A DNA stretch of 8,007 nt from an uncultured Bacteroidales bacterium. GTDB taxonomy: Bacteria > Bacteroidota > Bacteroidia > Bacteroidales > P3. Location: the NCBI GenBank assembly GCA_937901525.1, contig CALDHX010000068.1:1-8007 (forward strand), given 5' to 3'. Positions 1 through 7,167 of this stretch are shown in pieces. Each line of letters opens with the position of its first letter. The first letter of the stretch is position 1. Below the pieces are notes generated by a model. The model had not been told where the DNA came from and searched no databases. It was given only the letters and a program-made list of their open reading frames with translations. The position numbers and the translations under genes were made by a program.

Positions 1-1057
1 CATCTTTCCATCGTTCTTCAAAATATAATTTCCAATCAGACATAACAGGAGGAGACACTCTATATATAGTATCAAATGTTTTGTTGATGAAATCATTTCC
101 AAAACATTTTGAATCTGTATTTGCATTTATAGTTACAACAATATCTTCTGATTTAAATGCAGATTTAATATGATCTCTATCAAACGGAACTATTGTATAT
201 ATATTAGAATATTTTTTCTCTGCAAAAAAAGTATGAATTGAAGACCATAATTCCTGCACTTTATTATTTGGCAATCTATCCATATTATCAAAGACAATAA
301 TCAACTTATTATCTTTATTTTTTAAATCATTATTTATGTCATTCATCCAATTCCTAAAATCTCTACTTGAAGGCTCTTCATCATATATTGTTTCATATTT
401 TATAGATTGCTCAATGTTATCGGAATCTTTTTCATAATCCAAATATGAGAAAAATAATTCTTTAAAAAAGCTACTAAAAGTAATTGTTTGACCATATTTT
501 CTCATATTTCTTGTTTGCATAATTATCAAGGAAATAATTGAACCTACAAGAATTATAAGCCAATAAAAAGGTTTAAAATTCTCTGACAAATAATTATTTA
601 CAAATAAAAACACAGGACTTAATATTGCTAAAATAGCTCCTAATTTAGATACAGCACTTAATTCTTTAACTATCTTGGAATTAATACTACGTTTTCTCGA
701 TAATAATTGTAGCAATCTACCTTCCCATTTCTCTTTTTTAAGAATATGTTTTTCATCAATCAAAAATCCTGTAAGATTTTCTAAAATAGAACGACGCTGA
801 AAATCAGTTTGGCATCCCCATGCATCATAAATAAAGAAATGATATTTTTTATTATCTAATTCTGATTCTATTAAATGTATCATATTAGATTTACCACTAC
901 CCCATCCTCCGTCTATACCAATAACTTTAGCCTCGTCTTTTTTTATTAAATTAGCAATATTCTGAGCAATCTTTTTATGAGATTGACCTTTAAACAAATC
1001 TTCTTTACAAGGCTTATTATCCAAAAACCTTGGATATGTAATTTCTTTATCTTTCAT
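1..1057 (-). CDS. KAP-family membrane-anchored P-loop NTPase, C-terminus cut off by window edge
   Basis: I translated this frame from the ATG at 1057 to the left edge: 352 residues, no stop. The Walker A loop is GGWGSGKS (residues 50-57). The Walker B region is LIIVFDNMDR (252-261), matching the KAP pattern of hydrophobics followed by D-x-x-D-R. PFDRDHIKSAF (291-301) and the region around FINKTFDTIYRVSPP (323-337) also fit KAP proteins. Two hydrophobic segments (about 139-155 and 164-181) sit between Walker A and B, the membrane insertion known in KAP NTPases, so it is probably an inner-membrane protein with a cytosolic ATPase. It starts 13 bp after the hsdS stop and is surely co-transcribed. 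KAP NTPases recur in phage-defence islands, but a role beside a type I methyltransferase is inference. The missing C-terminus could hold an effector domain. Family assignment is firm; function is not. Confidence 0.85.
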   Translation of the reverse strand, partial: MKDKEITYPRFLDNKPCKEDLFKGQSHKKIAQNIANLIKKDEAKVIGIDGGWGSGKSNMIHLIESELDNKKYHFFIYDAWGCQTDFQRRSILENLTGFLIDEKHILKKEKWEGRLLQLLSRKRSINSKIVKELSAVSKLGAILAILSPVFLFVNNYLSENFKPFYWLIILVGSIISLIIMQTRNMRKYGQTITFSSFFKELFFSYLDYEKDSDNIEQSIKYETIYDEEPSSRDFRNWMNDINNDLKNKDNKLIIVFDNMDRLPNNKVQELWSSIHTFFAEKKYSNIYTIVPFDRDHIKSAFKSEDIVVTINANTDSKCFGNDFINKTFDTIYRVSPPVMSDWKLYFEERWKD

Positions 1058-1070
1058 AATTCATTTCTTT

Positions 1071-2213
1071 TTATTTCCCCATCTTCGCCAATAACAAAGA
1101 TTGTAATTCTATTAGTTTTTCATTATCTTGTGTAATATTCCAAATTTGAGATACTATTTTATTTGTAACATTATGAAATTGTTTTACTATATCTTTATTT
1201 GGAATTATGATAGGAATATCTCTTAATGTATTTAACGTTATATAATTTTGTGTACTTCCACTCATACTTTCCTTTATTAGGATTTGCATTTCTTTACTTT
1301 TAAAGAAAAAAAGTAAATACTCAGCAAAATATAGATTATGAGATGTTTTAAATATTGCTACATTCTTAACAGCAAATTTAATATTAGTATATAAAACAAA
1401 TGAAATTACCCCAACAGTTCCTATCATACTGAACAAAATATCTTTTGTTTCTACGAGACTACGTTCGTTGATTTTATTATAATCTTGCTCTGATATTAAA
1501 CAAGCTTTATCTAATAATAATTTCCACGCAGACAAATGTATAGAAGTTAAAAGTGGATATCCATTTTCTATGTAATTTGGTGAATCATGTGTTCCATCTC
1601 TTACTTCACACAACTCCTTAATCGTTCCTATTCTCCAACCTTCGGGTAGATTTTCTTTGTCAATGCCTTCTACAAACATTTTATGATAAAGGGTTTGGGC
1701 TGTGGCTTCAAGGTTTTTTATTATTTGTTCGTTTAATTTAATACGTTTGCTTATTGTTTCATATTCTGATACTATTTCTCTTTGTTGCTCAATTGAGGGA
1801 ATAGGTAGTTGCATATCCATTAAAGTTCTCTTATCCATTCCACCTCTAACATCTGCATCTGTATAAAACCAAGCATTTCTATCAAATTCCTTACGAGAAA
1901 ACCACATCATTAAATATTCAGGCAATAATAATTCAAAATTTATAATCTCAAAAGTAAAATAAGCTGGAGAAACGATAATTTTATTTTCGTCTAATAAAAT
2001 TGCTATTGGTATTTTCTCATCTCTACCTACGTGCATTAAGTTACAAGCAAACTGATTTTTAGAAACGACTTTATAATTAGACAAATCTGTACCAATAGTA
2101 TTTGCTACTGAAGGCATAAAATATTTATCTATTTTAATACCCATTAAATTTGTAACTTTCAAATCCTTATTTCTTACATCTACTTCTCTGATATAATCGC
2201 CTAATTTTTGCAT
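1071..2213 (-). CDS. hsdS: Type I restriction-modification specificity subunit S
   Basis: 380 residues, a usual length for HsdS. It has two target-recognition domains: TRD1 about residues 1-138 and TRD2 about 191-338. They are separated by a conserved helical spacer (about 139-190, including IEQQREIVSEYETISKRI) and followed by a second helical region (about 339-380). Family signatures are DGTHDSPNYIENGYPLLTS (206-224) at the start of TRD2 and SGSTQNYITLNTLRDIPI (318-335) near its end. Each TRD reads one half of a bipartite DNA site and the helices set the gap; the protein docks two HsdM subunits. The ATG lies 32 bp after the fic stop. The spacer DNA around 1675-1745 is visibly less AT-rich than the TRD-coding DNA, as expected if TRDs are exchanged around a conserved core. 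The target sequence cannot be read from the protein. Confidence 0.93.
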   Translation of the reverse strand: MQKLGDYIREVDVRNKDLKVTNLMGIKIDKYFMPSVANTIGTDLSNYKVVSKNQFACNLMHVGRDEKIPIAILLDENKIIVSPAYFTFEIINFELLLPEYLMMWFSRKEFDRNAWFYTDADVRGGMDKRTLMDMQLPIPSIEQQREIVSEYETISKRIKLNEQIIKNLEATAQTLYHKMFVEGIDKENLPEGWRIGTIKELCEVRDGTHDSPNYIENGYPLLTSIHLSAWKLLLDKACLISEQDYNKINERSLVETKDILFSMIGTVGVISFVLYTNIKFAVKNVAIFKTSHNLYFAEYLLFFFKSKEMQILIKESMSGSTQNYITLNTLRDIPIIIPNKDIVKQFHNVTNKIVSQIWNITQDNEKLIELQSLLLAKMGK

Positions 2214-2245
2214 TTAGTTTTTCAATATTATTGCTTTTATTGTTG

Positions 2246-3565
2246 TTAATTCAAGGTTGACAATAGAGAATCGAAATTATCTCCTTTTATATATCCTTTT
2301 TTTACATTATTAAAAGATATTTCTTTCAGTAATCCACGCTCTACAAGGCTGACAATATCCTGTTTTGCTGTTGTTGGACTTATATTGAAGCGGTCTTGTA
2401 GGTCTTTCACTGTAAGGACTTCATTTGGATCATCTACATACAACTGAATCACTTGTGCTTGTCTCTCGTTTATATGTCCTAATCGCATATATTGATAAGA
2501 ATTTCTCTTTTCAAGTTGTTTTCGTTGTATATACTCTTTCAATTCACAATAGGCTTGCTCCAAAACTTTCAAATTATAGTTAATGAAATAACCAAGATCC
2601 AAATCATCGACTTCGGAATAGAGATACGCTTTCTCGTAAGATTTCTTAGATTTTGCAATCACACGGGATATAGATAGGTATTCGGTCATCCAATAGCCTT
2701 GTTTCAACATATACCAATAAAACAATGCTCGTGCAGTACGTCCATTTCCATCAACAAAAGGATGATAGAAACCTATCATGAAATGAATAATAATTCCACG
2801 AATGATAGGATGGAGAAAAGATGTAGAATTACTATCGTTAAAATAGTCGCAAAGATCTTTGGCAAACTGCTGAATCTCGCGCGCATCAGGAGGCGTATGA
2901 ACTGTTTCTCCTTCCATGACATTATATACAACAACATCGTCTTCTATTGTCCTGAAACGACCTGAATCCTTTTCGTTTTTTAAAGTCTTATCGGTCATTA
3001 ACCTATGGATTTCTAACAACATCTCAATGGATAATGAGGTATCCTTATGATTAGATATAAATTGAATAGTTTTATAGTTATTTACAATCATCTGCTGAGA
3101 GCGATCCTTTGGCTGTTTGTTCTTTCTTAGCATCTCTTTCGCAACTTGTCTGGTTGTAGCAGCACCTTCCATCATACTAGAATAGATAGCTTCCTCCATC
3201 AAAGAACTTTTCAAATATTGTTTCTTGCTATCTTCTGTGATTTCAGTATGATTCCTCCAACCTTGTCCGAAGTTCATATCGAATTCATGGCAAAGACGTT
3301 GCATTTTATCAGTAAAGCCAAAAGAAACAGCATATTTATCCCATGTGTATTTGGTCATGAGTATGCGAGAGACCTTTATACGTTTCCATAATTCCTCTGC
3401 TGAACAGAATTCAGGACGTTTTTTGTACTTTATATTGTCCCAATACTCATAATCTTCATTAGCTTTGTCAATTAAGATATTAACATCAGAATCTTTTCTG
3501 TATCCATTATTTAAGAACAGTCTTAAATAATCTTCTTGCGTTAATTTTGGTGCTGATTCTATCAT
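2246..3565 (-). CDS. Fic-domain protein AMP-transferase (class II type) with C-terminal winged helix
   Basis: 439 residues. The catalytic Fic motif HPFVDGNGRTAR (268-279) is complete: the catalytic His, the acidic residue that holds Mg2+, the GNG nucleotide loop and the final Arg are all present. Fic enzymes of this class move AMP from ATP to Ser, Thr or Tyr of a target protein. An N-terminal inhibitory motif of the (S/T)xxxE(G/N) type is present as SSMMEG (129-134). Its Glu normally blocks the active site, so the enzyme is expected to be self-restrained. Residues about 365-425 (containing LTVKDLQDRFNISPTTAKQD) form a winged helix-turn-helix, suggesting DNA binding and perhaps autoregulation. 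The gene sits in the hsd operon between hsdM and hsdS. The first 110 residues match no domain I recognise. The target is unknown; modifying the R-M complex or a host protein are both open. Confidence 0.9.
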   Translation of the reverse strand: MIESAPKLTQEDYLRLFLNNGYRKDSDVNILIDKANEDYEYWDNIKYKKRPEFCSAEELWKRIKVSRILMTKYTWDKYAVSFGFTDKMQRLCHEFDMNFGQGWRNHTEITEDSKKQYLKSSLMEEAIYSSMMEGAATTRQVAKEMLRKNKQPKDRSQQMIVNNYKTIQFISNHKDTSLSIEMLLEIHRLMTDKTLKNEKDSGRFRTIEDDVVVYNVMEGETVHTPPDAREIQQFAKDLCDYFNDSNSTSFLHPIIRGIIIHFMIGFYHPFVDGNGRTARALFYWYMLKQGYWMTEYLSISRVIAKSKKSYEKAYLYSEVDDLDLGYFINYNLKVLEQAYCELKEYIQRKQLEKRNSYQYMRLGHINERQAQVIQLYVDDPNEVLTVKDLQDRFNISPTTAKQDIVSLVERGLLKEISFNNVKKGYIKGDNFDSLLSTLN

Positions 3566-3588
3566 GTTTTACTAATTATTTCTGACTA

Positions 3589-3622
3589 CAAAAATACAAA
3601 AATTCTTTCCAATTCTTTCCAA
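3589..3622 (-). promoter_or_regulatory. Possible internal promoter for fic
   Basis: A TATTTTTG at 3589-3596 on the minus strand fits the Bacteroidetes -7 box TAnnTTTG. A TTG lies at 3620-3622, but the 23-bp spacing is longer than the usual 19-21. If used, transcription would start about 15-20 nt before the fic ATG. The upstream element falls inside the inverted repeat, so a protein bound there could block it. This is weak on its own. Confidence 0.3.
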
Positions 3623-3647
3623 TATTTAAAGAATTGGAAAGAATTTT
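3599..3647. repeat. Perfect 20-bp inverted repeat between hsdM and fic
   Basis: The arms 3599-3618 and 3628-3647 are exact reverse complements, separated by 9 nt. The left arm contains AATTCTTTCC at 3601-3610, repeated directly at 3611-3620; the right arm carries its inverse at 3636-3645. The right arm overlaps the hsdM stop codon (3646-3648). On the minus strand the stem is followed by a T-rich run. It could be an operator, a partial terminator between hsdM and fic, or an RNA processing hairpin. Nothing in the sequence decides between these. Confidence 0.75.
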
Positions 3648-5208
3648 ATAGTTTATATCCTAATTTTTCAAATAAGGCTTTCAGTTCTGCTTTGCTTTCT
3701 TCTTCTTGTTGTAATAGTTCTGATAGTTCATTTTGTAGTTCTCGCATTCTTGCATCAAAGTCTATTTGTTCGTCTTTGTTCTTAAATTCTATGTATTTGC
3801 TTGGAACAAGGCTCCAACCTTTCTTTTCTATTTCTTCAAGTGAGGCAGAATAGCAATATTCCTCTACATTCTTATATGTTGTTTCCTTTCCTTCTCTTTG
3901 CCAATTATGGAAATTTGTTGCTATTTCTGTTATTTGTTCTTGCGAGAATTGAATATATTTCTTTTCAAAAGGCTCACCCCATTGTCTTAGGTCAATGAAT
4001 AGTACTTCGTTTTCTCTGTTGCGATATTTTATCATTTTGCCGTTTTGTTCTACTATGCGTGCTTTTTTATTTCTGTTAAGAATCCAAAGCGTTACGCTTA
4101 TATCTGTTGAGTAAAACATATTTCTTGGCAAGATAACTATTGCTTCTACTATGTGATTTTGTAGTAATTGACGGCGAATGTTCAATTCTATGCCTTCTCC
4201 GCTCAATGCTCCGTTTGCAAGTAAGAAGCCAGCTACTCCATTTGCAGATAGTTTGCTTACTATATTCAAAATCCAACCATAATTCGCATTACTTGTCGGA
4301 GGTGTTTCATATCCATACCAACGAGAATCGGTTTTAAGCTCATTGTCGGCTCTCCATGCTTTTTGATTAAAAGGAGGATTTGCCATAATGAAGTCGGCTT
4401 TTAGGTCTTTGTGTTGATCATTATGAAAAGTATCGGCTGCTTGTTCTCCAAGATTATTGGCTATTCCTCTGATTGCGAGATTCATCTTTGCCAATTTGTA
4501 GGTTGTGTTTGTGTATTCTTGACCATAAACCGAAATATCACGTTTGTTTCCGTGATGTGCCTCTATGAATTTCATACTTTGCACAAACATACCACCCGAT
4601 CCACAACAAGGGTCGTATATCTTTCCACGATAAGGTTCAATCATTTCGGCAATAAGGTTTACTATGCTTTTTGGAGTGTAATATTCTCCCTTTCCTTTTC
4701 CTTCTGCTATGGCAAATTTTGCAAGAAAATATTCGTAAACTCGCCCTATTAAATCGTTTTCGGGATCTTTTAACGTTTCTATCTTATTTATTTCGTCCAG
4801 CAAGGCAGCAAATTTCGCTCTATCAAGCCCTAATCCTGAATAATAATTGTTTGGAAGAGCTCCTTTAAGCATCGGATTGCTGTTTTCTAATCGTGCTAAG
4901 GCTTTATCTATCTTTATAGCAATGTCGTTTTGCTTTGCATTCTCCATTATGAAGTCCCAACGGCTTTCTTCTTCTATATAGAATACGTTCTTCGCATTAT
5001 AAAACACTGCTTGATTGATAAAGGCTTCTTTTCCTTCGTTTATCAACTCTTGCTTACGCTCTTCAAAACGGTCATTTGCATATTTAAGAAAGATTAAACT
5101 AAGCACAACATGCTTATATTCAGAAGGCTCAACCGAACCTCTAAGTTTATTTGCCGATTCCCATAAACTCTCTTCTATACTTTTTTCCTTGATTTGTTTT
5201 TTTGCCAT
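3646..5208 (-). CDS. hsdM: Type I restriction-modification DNA methyltransferase subunit M
   Basis: 520 residues from the ATG at 5208, a normal HsdM length. The N-terminal helical domain (about 10-150) includes LWESANKLRGSVEPSEYKHV. The methyltransferase domain follows: GEYYTPK (174-180), S-adenosylmethionine-binding motif I DPCCGSGG (199-206), and catalytic motif IV NPPF (277-280), which marks N6-adenine methylation. A charged, coiled-coil-like tail (about 484-520) is typical for contact with HsdS. The frame stays open upstream to a TTG at 5250, which would add 14 residues. I prefer 5208 because that extension runs into the -7 promoter box and the protein then begins MAKKQIKEKS, a usual soluble N-terminus. 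It is the first gene of the operon hsdM-fic-hsdS-KAP. It transfers methyl groups at the site chosen by HsdS. Confidence 0.95.
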   Translation of the reverse strand: MAKKQIKEKSIEESLWESANKLRGSVEPSEYKHVVLSLIFLKYANDRFEERKQELINEGKEAFINQAVFYNAKNVFYIEEESRWDFIMENAKQNDIAIKIDKALARLENSNPMLKGALPNNYYSGLGLDRAKFAALLDEINKIETLKDPENDLIGRVYEYFLAKFAIAEGKGKGEYYTPKSIVNLIAEMIEPYRGKIYDPCCGSGGMFVQSMKFIEAHHGNKRDISVYGQEYTNTTYKLAKMNLAIRGIANNLGEQAADTFHNDQHKDLKADFIMANPPFNQKAWRADNELKTDSRWYGYETPPTSNANYGWILNIVSKLSANGVAGFLLANGALSGEGIELNIRRQLLQNHIVEAIVILPRNMFYSTDISVTLWILNRNKKARIVEQNGKMIKYRNRENEVLFIDLRQWGEPFEKKYIQFSQEQITEIATNFHNWQREGKETTYKNVEEYCYSASLEEIEKKGWSLVPSKYIEFKNKDEQIDFDARMRELQNELSELLQQEEESKAELKALFEKLGYKL

Positions 5209-5247
5209 AGTTATTTTCCGTGCTATAAGTATATAAAATATATAGCG

Positions 5248-5278
5248 CAAAGTTAGAAATATTATGCAAATTACACAA
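5248..5278 (-). promoter_or_regulatory. Bacteroidetes-type promoter of the hsdM operon
   Basis: On the minus strand the -7 box TAACTTTG (5248-5255) matches TAnnTTTG, and a -33 TTG lies at 5276-5278 with a 20-bp spacer. The start of transcription would fall near 5241, leaving a leader of about 33 nt before the hsdM ATG. An A-tract region lies directly upstream of the -33 element and may act as an upstream activating element. Confidence 0.65.
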
Positions 5279-5383
5279 GAAAAAAAATCAAAGAAAAAAT
5301 CAAAAAAAGTAAAGAAAAAAAAGATTTTTTCTTTGAAAAAATTTCAAAAAACAAAGAGTTTTTTTTCAAAAAAAAGGCCTTTT
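5279..5383. other. A-tract region upstream of hsdM with short hairpins
   Basis: This stretch is almost only A on the plus strand with phased T runs, and no gene is visible. It contains a perfect 10-bp hairpin (5311-5320 with 5325-5334, loop of 4), a 7-bp hairpin (5332-5338 with 5342-5348) and the self-complementary AAAAGGCCTTTT (5372-5383). Such DNA is usually curved and excludes or attracts architectural proteins. It lies between the hsdM promoter and the divergent rightward unit. Confidence 0.55.
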
Positions 5384-5562
5384 CTATCTAATGGTCAAAT
5401 TTCATGATAAAATCTTTGTAATTTACTGATTATTATATTTAAGCTTTTGAAATATTATGAATAAAAAAAACTATTAATATACAATAAAAATATTACAACT
5501 TTCTCTTTCTTCTTTTGACATTCTACTACCGTCAATGTAATATTGATTGGTTACATAAGTAT

Positions 5563-5593
5563 TTTGCTAATATGAAAGAAAAAAGTATATTTG
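5563..5593 (+). promoter_or_regulatory. Bacteroidetes-type promoter of the rightward unit
   Basis: TTTG at 5563-5566 and TATATTTG at 5586-5593 are separated by 19 bp. Both boxes match the Bacteroidetes consensus exactly, making this the best promoter in the window. Transcription should start near 5600 and run toward the gene at 5774. Confidence 0.7.
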
Positions 5594-5599
5594 TAAACG

Positions 5600-5773
5600 C
5601 AATATAACACTTTTTAAAATTAAATTAATAATTAAACCTGTCTAAAAACGGGGAGTAGTATACAAATCCAACAATTTAGGGTTACTTTATGTAATTGTTT
5701 ATTTTAACTGCATACTTATTGAACAAATAGTATTTTAAGATTGTTATTACTACAAATTTAATTATTAATAACG
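5600..5773 (+). other. Long untranslated leader of the rightward gene
   Basis: About 170 nt separate the predicted transcription start from the ATG at 5774. I see no open frame of useful length and no riboswitch that I recognise. The only G-rich patch is ACGGGGAG near 5648. A CCTGT around 5637 can pair imperfectly with the ACGGG a few bases later. The leader may carry a regulatory structure, or simply be spacer with a closer promoter that I missed. Confidence 0.35.
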
Positions 5774-6490
5774 ATGAAAAAAATATGGCAACGCTTTAAG
5801 AGGGTATTTATTAATCCAATTTCAATAATAGTATTTATTACAATTATTGGTTGTATAACTGCTTTATTATTTAATTCTATTGAGTATTTCCTAACTTGTA
5901 TTAGCATAGGGATTAGTGCTATCGTTGTTCGGTGTGCATTTACACAAAACAGAATACAAAAAGATAATATCAAAATTCAAGTATTTGACAAAAGATATAG
6001 TGTTTTTCAAAGTGTACTTGATTCTATAACAATTATAAAGCGTGATAATTGGGATAGATATATTCTATTTAAAGAAAGTGATATTAATATTGGTAAACAA
6101 TTTTTAGAAATAGAAGAAGCCTTATATAAATCTGTACATCTTTCTAAATGCTTATTTGATGATAATATGTATTCTAAATTGATTGAGGTTAATAATAGAT
6201 TTTGTAGTGTTTCCAAATCATATAAGGATATGTTTATTACAAATTTAGCTTTTTTTCAATCTCAAAACAATGTACAAAATTTTGGAAATGTATTTATTTC
6301 TCAAATCTTGTCTAAAAATGGTTTAGGGACGAAAGAATATGAAGATGAACTCAAAAATAAATTTCCTGAAATATATCCTAATTTAGAAAAATTTGACAAG
6401 AATTGTATTTCATATCTTTCTTTTATAGACGAATGTGGTATAATTGATGATTTTAATAAATATATTATTATTGATAAATTAGACAAATAG
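5774..6490 (+). CDS. Small membrane protein of unknown function, two N-terminal transmembrane segments
   Basis: 238 residues. Residues 1-14 are basic, followed by two hydrophobic segments (about 15-33 and 37-55) joined by a very short loop. The rest (about 56-238) is a soluble, probably helical cytosolic domain beginning QNRIQKDNIKIQVFDKRYSVF (57-77). A similar Q/K-rich entry with an F-D-K-R-Y core follows paired membrane helices in many uncharacterised proteins I have seen, some near defence genes, but I know of no assigned function. I see no catalytic motif, cysteine pair or nucleotide-binding loop. A low-GC composition, even against hsdM and fic, suggests acquired DNA. The ATG has an A/T-rich leader with no Shine-Dalgarno, normal for this phylum. 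The gene is divergent from the hsd operon and has its own promoter, so it may be independent of it. Confidence 0.8.
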   Translation: MKKIWQRFKRVFINPISIIVFITIIGCITALLFNSIEYFLTCISIGISAIVVRCAFTQNRIQKDNIKIQVFDKRYSVFQSVLDSITIIKRDNWDRYILFKESDINIGKQFLEIEEALYKSVHLSKCLFDDNMYSKLIEVNNRFCSVSKSYKDMFITNLAFFQSQNNVQNFGNVFISQILSKNGLGTKEYEDELKNKFPEIYPNLEKFDKNCISYLSFIDECGIIDDFNKYIIIDKLDK

Positions 6491-6553
6491 CAATCTCACA
6501 TATGACAAATAAAAGGGGAATGAAGAAATTAAACCGAGGCCTATTGTCTTGAT

Positions 6554-6585
6554 AGAAGATTTTAATATACTTCTTGTATTTTTTT
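6554..6585 (+). terminator. Weak terminator candidate after the membrane-protein gene
   Basis: AGAAG (6554-6558) can pair with CTTCT (6570-6574) over an 11-nt loop, and seven T residues follow at 6579-6585. The stem is short and AT-rich, so termination here is tentative. It sits between two convergent genes, where a terminator is expected. Confidence 0.3.
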
Positions 6586-6603
6586 GTTATTCCATTTTAG
6601 CTT

Positions 6604-7167
6604 TTATAACTCTATTAGATATTTTTTATAATCTCTAACAAAAAATCGATTATTGCATCTTCTTCTATTATAATACCTTCTCTCTTTAATCTTAAAGCCT
6701 TCTTCTTCAAGTTTTTCTCTTTGCAAATAGATTCCACCAGGATATTCTTTGTTTAATTCTCCCCCTCTTTTTAAAACTCTCCAATAAGGTGTAATATCTT
6801 TTTGACGTTGTATTGCAGCTCGTACAAGCATACACATAGCATTAAAACTTGTTGGTAAACATGTAAAATTAGCACCATGTTTTTTTGCTAATACATCTCT
6901 AATATGATTAAGCGTTGTTAATTTTCCTCTTTCTATTGTTCTAATTATATTATCATACTCAATAGGTGGTGCTATTAACATTTTGTTTCCTCCATAATGC
7001 TTTATTAAAGTTGATGATTGTATTTCCTTTATTTTAAATACATATTTAGGATCGTGTAATTTAGCATTAAAATCTTTTTTGCTATTCTTTATATCAAATA
7101 AGTCCCAAACATCAAAAACATCATCAACAAAAAGATGTATAAATTTTCCTCTTTCTTTTTTAACCAT
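6604..7167 (-). CDS. MGMT-like (alkyltransferase-like) protein without the acceptor cysteine; 3' part of a probably broken gene
   Basis: 187 residues from the ATG at 7167. Residues about 62-160 resemble the DNA-binding domain of O6-alkylguanine-DNA alkyltransferases as found in a family of short bacterial MGMT-like proteins. The landmarks are KMLIAPPIEYDNIIR (62-76), RGKLTTLNHIRDVLAKKHG (80-98) and TPYWRVLKRGGELNKEYPGG (126-145). The active-site PCHRV of true repair enzymes is PYWRV here (127-131), so no cysteine can accept an alkyl group. If functional, it could only bind DNA, as alkyltransferase-like proteins do when flagging lesions. The N-terminal 60 residues and the basic tail (161-187) are not part of the core. 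The same frame stays open for about 50 codons upstream of 7167, the product there (GATYFDVCPGWTGKGLAPP) looks like real protein, and no start signal marks 7167. This ORF is therefore probably the end of a longer gene. Confidence 0.6.
   Translation of the reverse strand: MVKKERGKFIHLFVDDVFDVWDLFDIKNSKKDFNAKLHDPKYVFKIKEIQSSTLIKHYGGNKMLIAPPIEYDNIIRTIERGKLTTLNHIRDVLAKKHGANFTCLPTSFNAMCMLVRAAIQRQKDITPYWRVLKRGGELNKEYPGGIYLQREKLEEEGFKIKERRYYNRRRCNNRFFVRDYKKYLIEL

Noticed and set aside
4411..4752. 113-residue plus-strand open frame within hsdM
   Set aside because: It is a shadow of the conserved methyltransferase domain on the other strand, with a Cys- and Phe-rich product typical of antisense frames.
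5209..5250. Longer hsdM start at a TTG (14 extra residues)
   Set aside because: The extension overlaps the -7 box TAACTTTG and is a hydrophobic stretch unlike an HsdM N-terminus; the ATG at 5208 is the better start.
5515..5535. TTGAC ... GTCAA inverted pair, possibly a sigma-70 type -35 or an operator
   Set aside because: Only 5 bp per arm, and Bacteroidetes primary promoters do not use TTGACA; chance is likely in this AT-rich DNA.
5572..5607. 11-codon frame MKEKSIFVNAI overlapping the rightward promoter
   Set aside because: It begins before the predicted transcription start and is very short; nothing supports translation.
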